Positions 8,657 to 16,288 of a DNA stretch of 64,000 nucleotides are shown piece by piece. The position numbers were made by a program, and so were the translations under genes. The DNA lies in assembly GCA_949285145.1 (NCBI GenBank), contig CASDXQ010000017.1, forward strand, positions 1-64,000, in the 5' to 3' direction. Numbering within the stretch: the first letter of the stretch is position 1; every line of letters starts with the position of its first letter. Under the pieces are notes generated by a model. That model searched no databases. It was not told where the DNA came from and was given only the letters and a program-made list of their open reading frames with translations. The DNA comes from an uncultured Spirochaetales bacterium (lineage in GTDB: Bacteria > Spirochaetota > Spirochaetia > Sphaerochaetales > Sphaerochaetaceae).

Positions 8657-10247
8657 CTCTCTTGATCCTCCAGAACAGAAGTCTTGCTGCAAGAATGACA
8701 AGAGAAGATATGAGTGTCAGACAGGCAAAAAGATCGGGAAATCTTGTATAGAATGTAAGACCTGCATTCTCATATACAGGCACTTCATAGATATGCCAGT
8801 CCTGAGTGAAAGGCTCAAGCGGCTCCACCACCTGCCCGTCAGGCGTTATGAGACAGGTAATGCCGCTGTTTGTGCTTCTCAGGAGAGGACGCCTGTTCTC
8901 TATTGCTCGGAAAAGTGCCAGCTGCATGTGCTGCACCTCTGCGGGAACTGCGCCGGACCATACATCATTTGTCATATTCAGCAGGAAATCGGCACCGTTT
9001 CTGACGAAGTCGGCAGAAAGATAGCCGAAAGTATCCTCAAAGCAGATCGGAGTCGAGAAATGGATTCCGTCATACTCGAAAACGGTTGCCTCTTCTCCTT
9101 CTTCCCACCAGTTGTAGTCATTTGCAAGCAGCAGCTCATACAGCCATGGGAATTCTTCTTCATAAGGGAAATGCTCTGTGAACGGCACAAGATGCTGCTT
9201 TCTGTATGTTTCCTTCACTTCTCCGTCTGAAAAGAGTATGACGGTATTGTATTTCTTCCAGTTCCACGTACCGTCAGGAAGATAAGGAGGCAGCGATTCA
9301 TCTGCAATGACCCCTTCGGGATTTCCCGTCACAAGCGGAACGGGAAGAGAAAGGCCGAAGTTCACAAACTCCTCACAGAGCCTGCTTCTTGCATTGCTGG
9401 CAGGATATGCCATATTCCATGTTACAGAGGGAACAAAAGCTGTTTCAGACCATGCGATGATGTCAGGGTCCTCCTCAAGGGCTTCAAGCGACATGTTTTT
9501 CAGATTCTCGAAATTTCTCCTGTAGGTCGCATCTCCCCCTTCCCATGTGTCCGCGCTGTGCTGGATGGAAGCTATTCTCACCACTCTGTCAGGCTCAAGG
9601 CTGTCATAATGCCAGAAGGCGAACATGCCGTAAATGAGAATGGCAAGGTAAATGGAGACAACAACCAGAATATCTGTGTAGTAAATACCTGCCTTTCGTT
9701 CTGTAATAATCTTTGCCGCAAGGCTCTGGCTCACCGTCATGATAAGGCATATACCCCATATTCCCGTTATATCGGCAATCTGGATGAATGTAGTGAAGCT
9801 TGTCACTGCAGATGAGAGGTTTCCGTACGGATAGCCCAGGAAGCCCTGCTGGGTGAGAAAAAGATATGAGACATAGAAGAGTGCCTGCACTATGTAGCTG
9901 TATTTTCCGAAAAGCGATGTGGCAAGCTTGAGGAATATGAAGAGAGGAATGTACTGGATGCTCTTGAGTACCGGCGCGATGAGTATTGCCAGAGGATGGA
10001 AGGTGCTGAGCCAGTAGTTGTAGAAAATGAAGAAAAAGAAACCGTAGACGATTCCCAGAAAAGGCAGATGCGACCAGCGCGCCCTGTTCACAAGGCAGAA
10101 TACGGGAATGAGTGAGAAGAACGAGATGATTCCCCACCCGCTGTCGCTCAGCGGTCCCGGAAAAGCCAGGGATGCTATGAAAGCACAAAGTATGAGGAAT
10201 AATGATTCAAGCAGGAAAATGCCGAAAGACTTAAGAAATCTTCTCAA
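8649..10247 (-). CDS. lnt: Apolipoprotein N-acyltransferase
   Basis: Integral membrane enzyme of 532 residues that adds the third acyl chain to the N-terminal Cys of lipoproteins in the inner membrane. It has an N-terminal block of membrane segments, a periplasmic nitrilase-like domain from about residue 220, and a final membrane segment. The Glu-Lys-Cys catalytic set is visible: Glu in IIAWSETAF, Lys in TYRKQHLVPFTEHFP and Cys in TPICFEDTFG. The start is TTG at 10247, placed 6 bases after GGGAGG; no ATG is near. It heads a three-gene unit whose members overlap. It fits the many lipoproteins in this window. Confidence 0.94.
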   Translation of the reverse strand: MRRFLKSFGIFLLESLFLILCAFIASLAFPGPLSDSGWGIISFFSLIPVFCLVNRARWSHLPFLGIVYGFFFFIFYNYWLSTFHPLAILIAPVLKSIQYIPLFIFLKLATSLFGKYSYIVQALFYVSYLFLTQQGFLGYPYGNLSSAVTSFTTFIQIADITGIWGICLIMTVSQSLAAKIITERKAGIYYTDILVVVSIYLAILIYGMFAFWHYDSLEPDRVVRIASIQHSADTWEGGDATYRRNFENLKNMSLEALEEDPDIIAWSETAFVPSVTWNMAYPASNARSRLCEEFVNFGLSLPVPLVTGNPEGVIADESLPPYLPDGTWNWKKYNTVILFSDGEVKETYRKQHLVPFTEHFPYEEEFPWLYELLLANDYNWWEEGEEATVFEYDGIHFSTPICFEDTFGYLSADFVRNGADFLLNMTNDVWSGAVPAEVQHMQLALFRAIENRRPLLRSTNSGITCLITPDGQVVEPLEPFTQDWHIYEVPVYENAGLTFYTRFPDLFACLTLISSLVILAARLLFWRIKRDE

Positions 10248-10312
10248 ATGATACCTCCCGTTTTAAAGGAAATAATATATAATTATGAAACCATTGAAAA
10301 CCGGAGAGTGAA

Positions 10313-11218
10313 ATGCAATACAGTTTTCTTGTGCTGCTTCAGAGTCTCAGCAATGATTTTCTCACAAATGCGGCAAACTTCCTCTCACTGCTGGGAGAGG
10401 AATCATTCCTGATAGTCATCCTTCTGCTCATCTATTACATCTGTGACAAGAAGGCAGGCTTCTCCATATTCTCAAGCCTTCTCGGAGCAGAGATTCTCAC
10501 AAATGCCGTAAAGGCCGTTGTCAGGGCACCGCGTCCGTTCACCGTTCATCCGCATCTGCTTGCAGACAGGCTTGAAACGGCAACAGGCTACTCTTTCCCT
10601 TCCGGACATACTACAGGAGCCGCGGCTTTCTACGTTGCGGCGGCAAGGGAAAGCGGAAAGAAAACACTGCTTGTCCTTTCACTGATCCTTGCCTCCCTGA
10701 TCGGACTCAGCCGCAATTATCTCATGGTTCACTGGCCTGTGGATGTTGCTGCAGGCATGATGATAGGCCTTGTTTTCGCACTCGGCATAAGCCTGATATT
10801 TGACAGGATATATGAAGACAGGGACCTGCGAATCCGCTTCTGCACCATTTACAGTGTTTCCGGCGGCGTCCTTGCCCTGATCCTCACCGTCCTGCTTTCG
10901 TTAAATGCTGCGGATGAGACGGCGTTCTCCGATCTCATGAAAATACTCTCGCTTTCATGCGGAGCCTACGCCGGGTGTCTCCTTGAAACAGAAAAGGTGA
11001 ACTTCAAAGTATGCCGCAGTGCGGGAAAAGGAGTTGCCAATATGGCTTTCTCCCTTATCATCATACTGGCAATAATGGGACTCAAGGCAGTAATTCCGCC
11101 GCAGTATTATTATCCGGGTTCATTCGTCCGCTATTCACTTCTGGGCTTCTGGGCCACAGGACTTTATCCTCTCATTGCAGTGAAGCTAAAGCTGCTTGGG
11201 GTAGCTGAGACCCTTTAA
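10313..11218 (+). CDS. PAP2 superfamily membrane phosphatase
   Basis: Membrane phosphatase of 301 residues related to phosphatidic-acid and undecaprenyl-pyrophosphate phosphatases. The three active-site motifs are all present: KAVVRAPRPF, SFPSGHTTG and SRNYLMVHWPVD. About six to eight hydrophobic segments surround them. A GGAG site precedes the ATG. Divergent from lnt, with a 65-base shared promoter gap. The C-terminal 33 bases overlap the convergent exonuclease gene. The substrate could be a lipid phosphate or undecaprenyl pyrophosphate. Confidence 0.88.
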   Translation: MQYSFLVLLQSLSNDFLTNAANFLSLLGEESFLIVILLLIYYICDKKAGFSIFSSLLGAEILTNAVKAVVRAPRPFTVHPHLLADRLETATGYSFPSGHTTGAAAFYVAAARESGKKTLLVLSLILASLIGLSRNYLMVHWPVDVAAGMMIGLVFALGISLIFDRIYEDRDLRIRFCTIYSVSGGVLALILTVLLSLNAADETAFSDLMKILSLSCGAYAGCLLETEKVNFKVCRSAGKGVANMAFSLIIILAIMGLKAVIPPQYYYPGSFVRYSLLGFWATGLYPLIAVKLKLLGVAETL

Positions 11219-11758
11219 TTTCAGATAGTGGTCAAGGGTGTTCTTGTCATAAAGACGTCCTGAAAGCAGACGGGAGAAAAGAATGCCGCACACATATGCG
11301 TCACTTGATGCCAGATGGGCATCGTACTCCATATGAAGATAATCCGAAACAAGCACACCGAGACGGTGCGATCTGAAGTGCGGCAGGAAACGTCTGGCAA
11401 GCGCCAGAGTGCAGTAATAATCAAGATGAGGCAGCTTTATGCCGTAGTATTCAGCTGTCTTTCTCAGCACATTCATGTCAAACTGTGCATTGTGCGCCAC
11501 AAGCGGATCACTGCCGATAAAAGACATGATCTCATCATAGCGCTCATCAAATGTCTTTTCCCAGCGGCAGTCCGACGGCACTATTCCATGCACGTTGATG
11601 TTCCCCTGACTGAAATACATCACGGGCGGTCTTATAAGCGTATAGTATGAGTCCCTCTGGCGGCCTTCCTCATCAAAGCGGGAAAGTCCGACAGAACAGG
11701 CACTGTTGAAATCACTGTTCGCAGTCTCGAAATCTATTGCAACATAGTTCATGCACAC
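11186..11758 (-). CDS. DEDDh 3'-5' exonuclease (DNA polymerase III epsilon-like)
   Basis: Exonuclease of about 190 residues, RNase T / epsilon family. The four acidic residues and the His are recognisable: AIDFETANS (Asp and Glu), AHNAQFDMNVL (Asp), and HLASSDAY (His and Asp, DEDDh spacing). It is a stand-alone domain without polymerase or helicase parts, so it may serve in repair or RNA trimming rather than be the replicative proofreader. Two Met codons two residues apart can start it; neither has a clear ribosome binding site. The 3' end overlaps the PAP2 gene tail to tail. Confidence 0.85.
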   Translation of the reverse strand: MCMNYVAIDFETANSDFNSACSVGLSRFDEEGRQRDSYYTLIRPPVMYFSQGNINVHGIVPSDCRWEKTFDERYDEIMSFIGSDPLVAHNAQFDMNVLRKTAEYYGIKLPHLDYYCTLALARRFLPHFRSHRLGVLVSDYLHMEYDAHLASSDAYVCGILFSRLLSGRLYDKNTLDHYLKLKGLSYPKQL

Positions 11759-11786
11759 AAATCTAATCCATTATGTGATGAAATGG

Positions 11787-12965
11787 CTAGACATGCTTTT
11801 TCCATTTTCCTGTACCGCAAAGTGCCTGAAAAACCTTGCCGCTCACCCTGATATGGTATTCTTCATCGCATGATGGAATGAAACAGCACTCTCCTTCCTT
11901 CAACATTATATGATCAGATGAGGTTCCCACCCTCGCCTGTCCTTCCGTACAGATTGCGATTGACGGCAGACTCTCCCTTATATCATAGGAACCGCTCGGC
12001 AGCACGGCCAGTGCCCATCCGCTTCCCTGCGCGATCTGACGCAGGAACTGGTCAGGAACAAGAGGAATCTTGCCGGTGAATGAAAAATCATAGTCAATGA
12101 GATTCAATGCATCCATGACATCCTTATGCTTGCTGCTCATTCCGATCCTGACTTCATTGTCTGAAGAATCCTCAATTTCTATCCCTGTTGCATGGATATA
12201 GGAATGAAGCATTCCGCTTTTTATGTAAACAGTCTCCCCTATCCTCATTGAAATCACGTTCATAAGATAAGGTACGACAACCGACGGGTCATTGCCGAAA
12301 AGGTCATGAATCCTGACACTTATACCTCTTTCCGTGTAATATACGCCGCCCTTTGTAAGCTCTTCCCCACTCTCATCAAGACCTCTGAGATATTCGTCTA
12401 TCAGGAGATCAAGTTCACTCTGAGGCAGAGTGAACAAAGTCTTGAAAATTCCCCTTATGGTTCTGCTGGAGGAAAAATATTTTGTGAAAGATTCAGGACA
12501 AAGCCTTTTCAGATGAAAGGCAGCAGATTCCGCATCCCTGAAACCGACAAGCAGAGTTGACGGGGTCAGAGCACAGAAAAGCTCGCTTTTGCAATTCTCA
12601 TCCTTGTAATTCAGCTCGCTTGTCAGTCCTTTCCTTCTTTTCAGCTCCTCTTCCCTCCATCCGCGCTGAGCCTGGACTTTGTCCGGGTGCACATGCAGAC
12701 TCAGAGGATTATTGACAGCAAGCACTTTGAGCATGAGAGGGAAAGGCTCACCTCTGCTCAATCCGGCAAGCAGTTCCGGAGACTTGTCAAGATAATCCTT
12801 GAGAAGGCTTCCGTCTTCAAGCTCAGCCTGTCCGTCAGGATGAACGCCGAACCAGGCTTCAGCCTGAGGCTGTCCGTCAGCTTTGTAATGAAAAAGAGAG
12901 GGAAGAACATCACGGGATCCCCACCAGTAGTTTTTGATGCATCCTTTTATCTTGACTATCTGCAT
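11787..12965 (-). CDS. manA: Mannose-6-phosphate isomerase, class I
   Basis: Type I phosphomannose isomerase of 392 residues, a zinc enzyme interconverting mannose-6-P and fructose-6-P. Family landmarks are KNYWWGS near the N-terminus, AEAWFGVHP, PLSLHVHPDK, the Glu in CKSELFCALTP, and KSGMLHSYIHATGIEI with its metal-binding His. The first metal ligand position, Gln in the usual QVHP, is His here (HVHP). AGGAGGT stands 4-5 bases before the ATG, one of the strongest sites in the window. It is a single gene; sugar entry by the mgl system or mannose use are likely contexts. Confidence 0.92.
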   Translation of the reverse strand: MQIVKIKGCIKNYWWGSRDVLPSLFHYKADGQPQAEAWFGVHPDGQAELEDGSLLKDYLDKSPELLAGLSRGEPFPLMLKVLAVNNPLSLHVHPDKVQAQRGWREEELKRRKGLTSELNYKDENCKSELFCALTPSTLLVGFRDAESAAFHLKRLCPESFTKYFSSSRTIRGIFKTLFTLPQSELDLLIDEYLRGLDESGEELTKGGVYYTERGISVRIHDLFGNDPSVVVPYLMNVISMRIGETVYIKSGMLHSYIHATGIEIEDSSDNEVRIGMSSKHKDVMDALNLIDYDFSFTGKIPLVPDQFLRQIAQGSGWALAVLPSGSYDIRESLPSIAICTEGQARVGTSSDHIMLKEGECCFIPSCDEEYHIRVSGKVFQALCGTGKWKKHV

Positions 12966-13023
12966 GTCACCTCCTCAGATCGGCACAGTCAAATTGTAGC
13001 ACAGGAAAAAGGATGGCTGTGAA

Positions 13024-14280
13024 TTAATTCTCAACTCCCAGTGTGAAGGCAATAGAAAGCATGTCGAGAGGTTTGTCTCCGAGCTCATCACCATATTCAT
13101 GCACTGCATAAAGCAGATCGATTGTGAAGATCTGGAAATCGAATGTGAACCCGAATGACAGGTAGCCGCTGTTAAGCCCCATGCGGAAATCGAAGGTGTT
13201 CATCAATCTGACTTCCAGCCCCATCCTGCTTCTGATTATGATGTTATCAACAGAAAGAGGAGCTGAAAAAAGTCCGGCAAGATCAACAAGATCACAGGCT
13301 GCCGTCAGATTTATCCACTCCCATAATCCCTCATCCGGAGTTGAGAGAGAGAAACCTGCATCAAGAGAAACAGGCGTGTCAAATGAATAGCTGACTCCTC
13401 TTTCGGCACTGCCTGGACTCACAGAGCCGAGGTATCCGCCGGTCAGCATATAATAAAGCTGGTTTATGCCGCTGTATGTCTGCATTCTGTAGCGTCCATT
13501 CACATTTCTCGCCGCAAAAGCGAATGTGAGGATATCGCGGTAAGAATAGGCAAAGCCGAAATCTACGGGGATTGCAAAACCGAATGCAACAGGAATCTGG
13601 TTAAGCACAAGTCCCATACTGTCTTCGTCATTGTAAATGCCGAGCAGGCTCCCGGCACTAAGTCCTCCGGTACTGGAAGGCTCATACATATTGTCAAGAG
13701 AGAATCCCCGGAAAACAAGGTGGGCACCGATACCAAAACTGAACGTATGGTTCTGTGCAACGGTGAAGGGCATGGCAAGGGCAAGACTTGCCGCTAGATT
13801 CGCTTCCATGACAAGAGTGCTTGACTCACCTCCGGAACCCATACTGTGAATATCCACTCCCATATCAAGGCTCAGTCCGGTTATGCCGGATATAAATCCC
13901 GTACCGGCATGTGCGGAAATGACATCTCCGTATCCTGATCCTATCGAGTTTATGAGCTGGTTTACGGCTCTGGTCATATCTTCGGGACTGTCATTCTGGG
14001 TCAGGAATATATCAAGTGCTCCGCCAGGCTGGACAAGTTTGTTGAAATTATAAAGCGTGAGGTTCAGTGACGGAAGAGACACATACTGATTCCTTGCCGA
14101 GACAAGTGCAGGATTGGAATACATTACTTCATCATAACGTGCGGAAGCAACAGAAGTTCCGCCCATGGACTCATTCCTGACGGCAAGAGGACTGTATGCC
14201 GATACAGCCCCCCTCTGAAACGCATGCAGAGAACAGCTGATGAAAATGAAAAGAATGGCCATCATGCCGATCTGTCTCAC
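13024..14280 (-). CDS. Outer-membrane beta-barrel protein, FadL/PorV-like N-terminus
   Basis: Protein of 418 residues with a signal peptide ending near CSLHAF. The mature N-terminus (LAVRNESMGGTSVASARYDE followed by VMYSNPALVSA) matches the Gly-rich plug and the NPA motif of FadL/PorV-like and spirochaete UPF0164-type barrels. The rest alternates Gly-rich and aromatic strands and ends MLSIAFTLGVEN. Its ATG overlaps the stop of the lipoprotein gene before it, so the two are made together and may form a pair. A transport role for hydrophobic compounds is possible but unproven. Confidence 0.72.
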   Translation of the reverse strand: MRQIGMMAILFIFISCSLHAFQRGAVSAYSPLAVRNESMGGTSVASARYDEVMYSNPALVSARNQYVSLPSLNLTLYNFNKLVQPGGALDIFLTQNDSPEDMTRAVNQLINSIGSGYGDVISAHAGTGFISGITGLSLDMGVDIHSMGSGGESSTLVMEANLAASLALAMPFTVAQNHTFSFGIGAHLVFRGFSLDNMYEPSSTGGLSAGSLLGIYNDEDSMGLVLNQIPVAFGFAIPVDFGFAYSYRDILTFAFAARNVNGRYRMQTYSGINQLYYMLTGGYLGSVSPGSAERGVSYSFDTPVSLDAGFSLSTPDEGLWEWINLTAACDLVDLAGLFSAPLSVDNIIIRSRMGLEVRLMNTFDFRMGLNSGYLSFGFTFDFQIFTIDLLYAVHEYGDELGDKPLDMLSIAFTLGVEN

Positions 14281-15041
14281 CGCATATCCTCCAGGACATT
14301 GAGCAAAAGGCTGTTAAGTGCATTCCACAGCCATTGTGATCCGGTGGCAGAGCAGGCACTTTTCGCCTTTCCAAGAGCATCCGCCATGATGTCCACGAAA
14401 TCTGTTTCCATGCCGGTGAATGCACTCTCAAAAGCCGAGAAAACATCACGGCATGTGATGATTGAATGATCAAAATACGAAAGAGCATTTTCAACTACAT
14501 ACATTATTATTCTCAGATCAAGGACATCACGGGAGGTGAGAGTGCCATCATCATCCGGAATAAAAGACTCCAGCAGATCTGCAAGATGTGAATATTCTTC
14601 TTTTTCCCTGACCATCTGGATGAAAGATTCCAGATATCCGGCAGTATTTTCAGCATATTCTCCCAGCGGTTCTTCTGCTTCACTGGCAAGCGCTCTGGCA
14701 AGATCTTTTTTCTTTATGGAGTTCTCGCTTGCATTTATCAGACTGTTCATTGTCTTCTCTTCAAGCGGGGCAAGCACCGTTGCGCATGAGAAGCCCAGAT
14801 CCAGAATGTAGATACCGTCAAATGAATACATGCCATCTTGCTCTTCAAGCACTTCCGTATTCCCTGCATCCGGATAAACTTCATTTATAAGCTCTGCAGA
14901 ATCCACACTGACAACACCTGTCTCCACAGCAATGTTTTCTTTGAGTCTGGATGTAAGATCATACAAGGCCTCGAAGCTTGCCAGAGAACATGAGACTGAC
15001 AGCAGCATTGTCATAATGATGATCAGAGCAGAACGGAACAT
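14277..15041 (-). CDS. Putative lipoprotein of unknown function
   Basis: Protein of 254 residues with a lipoprotein signal ending LLSVSC at residue 18 or so. The mature part is largely acidic and helical (long runs rich in Glu, Leu and Ser), with no motif I recognise. The gene is the first of a two-gene unit; its stop overlaps the start of the barrel gene by ATGA. The ribosome binding site is poor. It may be a periplasm-facing partner of the barrel. Confidence 0.65.
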   Translation of the reverse strand: MFRSALIIIMTMLLSVSCSLASFEALYDLTSRLKENIAVETGVVSVDSAELINEVYPDAGNTEVLEEQDGMYSFDGIYILDLGFSCATVLAPLEEKTMNSLINASENSIKKKDLARALASEAEEPLGEYAENTAGYLESFIQMVREKEEYSHLADLLESFIPDDDGTLTSRDVLDLRIIMYVVENALSYFDHSIITCRDVFSAFESAFTGMETDFVDIMADALGKAKSACSATGSQWLWNALNSLLLNVLEDMR

Positions 15042-15061
15042 ATATGCAATATTACATTGAA

Positions 15062-15082
15062 GCCGCTGGATAAAACAGCGGC
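15062..15082 (-). terminator. Hairpin after the NifX-like gene
   Basis: A perfect 7-bp stem (GCCGCTG/CAGCGGC) with a 7-base loop lies 14 bases past the stop of the gene at 15096. There is no T-run, so it may only stabilise the mRNA end. Confidence 0.35.
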
Positions 15083-15095
15083 CATGATGGAATAA

Positions 15096-15497
15096 TCAGC
15101 AGTGACAGCCGCAGGAATGACCTTCATGTGAATGATGATCGCACTCATGCCCCTCTTCATGGTCATGATGGGAGCAGTTCGCATCCTCACTGTATGCGAG
15201 TGTGCCGGCAAGCAGGGCATCAACCGCAGCATCCGCATTTCCGCTGACACCGGCATACAGCCTTATTCCATAACTCTCAAGAGCATTCTTTGCACCTATT
15301 CCGATACCGCCGCAGATAAGAGCATCTATTCCATTGTGCGAAAGAAGACCTGCAAGCGCACCGTGTCCCTGTCCGTCTGACGATACAACCTGTGAAGAGA
15401 CGACCTTTCCGTCCTCAGCTGTATAGACTTTGAATTCCTCCGTATGTCCGAAATGCTGGAATACGGATCCCTTATCATAAGTAACTGCAATTTTCAT
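15096..15497 (-). CDS. NifX/NifB-type FeMo-cofactor-fold protein with a His/Cys-rich tail
   Basis: Small cytoplasmic protein of 133 residues. Residues 1-105 carry the dinitrogenase iron-molybdenum cofactor fold (PF02579-like): MKIAVTYDKGSVFQHFGHTE at the N-terminus, then DALICGGIGIGAKNAL and GIRLYAGVSG. The last 25 residues are almost only His, Glu, Asp, Cys and Gly, ending GHSCGCHC, which suggests metal storage or delivery. No nitrogenase genes are near, and stand-alone members of this family are common in anaerobes. The ATG at 15497 follows GGAGG by 6 bases. Confidence 0.85.
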   Translation of the reverse strand: MKIAVTYDKGSVFQHFGHTEEFKVYTAEDGKVVSSQVVSSDGQGHGALAGLLSHNGIDALICGGIGIGAKNALESYGIRLYAGVSGNADAAVDALLAGTLAYSEDANCSHHDHEEGHECDHHSHEGHSCGCHC

Positions 15498-15623
15498 AAA
15501 AAGCCTCCGGCTTCTAATGTGCAAAAAAATAATGGAAAAGTAAAGCTTTCAGAAGACTGCACCATCTTATTTTCCTTTGTGATATGTCCCGCAAGTATTA
15601 TCATTAGTTTACAGGAGAGTGAT

Positions 15624-16181
15624 ATGGCAGACTTCACGGCACGTGCTATAAGGGAGACTTTTCTCCAGATACTGAATGAGAAACCGCTTGCTTCGATAAC
15701 TGTGAAGGAAATCGTCACAAGATGCGGCATCAACAGGAATACCTTTTATTACCATTTTCATGACATACCTTCCCTGCTTGAGGACATCGTGGAAAGAGAT
15801 GCCGGGAAAATAATGTCAGAGGACAGAAAACACTGTTCTCTTGAGGACTGCCTTGAAGATGCCATAAATTTCACACTTGAACACCGCAATGCGGTGAAGA
15901 ACATCTACTCATCCGTCAGCAGAAGCATTTTCGAGCAATCTCTGTGGAGAGTCTGCGGACATGTGGTTTCATCATACGTCGACATCGCAGATGAAAAAGG
16001 CAGACTGCATGATGACAAACGCAATATGATAATCCAGTACCTCAAGGCCGTACTTTTCGGCCTTTCATCACTCTGGCTCGAAAGCGGTCTTGATGAAAAC
16101 ATCCTGACACAGCTTCACTCAATCGCGGCGCTCAAGGAAGGGGATCTTGAAGAACTTGTGGAAAAAGCATCCCGGACATGA
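15624..16181 (+). CDS. TetR/AcrR family transcriptional regulator
   Basis: Regulator of 185 residues. The N-terminal helix-turn-helix is clear: TFLQILNEKPLASITVKEI, then TRCGINRNTFYYHFHD. The C-terminal ligand domain resembles the DhaS-type TetR group. The ATG at 15624 follows AGGAG by about 7 bases; upstream in-frame codons lack a site. The oleate hydratase gene follows on the same strand after about 107 bases, so it probably controls that gene in response to fatty acids (inference). Confidence 0.85.
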   Translation: MADFTARAIRETFLQILNEKPLASITVKEIVTRCGINRNTFYYHFHDIPSLLEDIVERDAGKIMSEDRKHCSLEDCLEDAINFTLEHRNAVKNIYSSVSRSIFEQSLWRVCGHVVSSYVDIADEKGRLHDDKRNMIIQYLKAVLFGLSSLWLESGLDENILTQLHSIAALKEGDLEELVEKASRT

Positions 16182-16288
16182 ACGGCACTGTGCCCGGAAT
16201 TCAGGCAAAGCCAGTGTTCTGCCCATATATGCAGACTGCATTCCCCGTTAATTTTGGCTTCATACAAACCAGAATTACGGAGGAAAAA

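Noticed and set aside
8622-9230. Open frame of 202 codons on the plus strand
   Set aside because: Antisense to lnt and Cys-rich without pattern.
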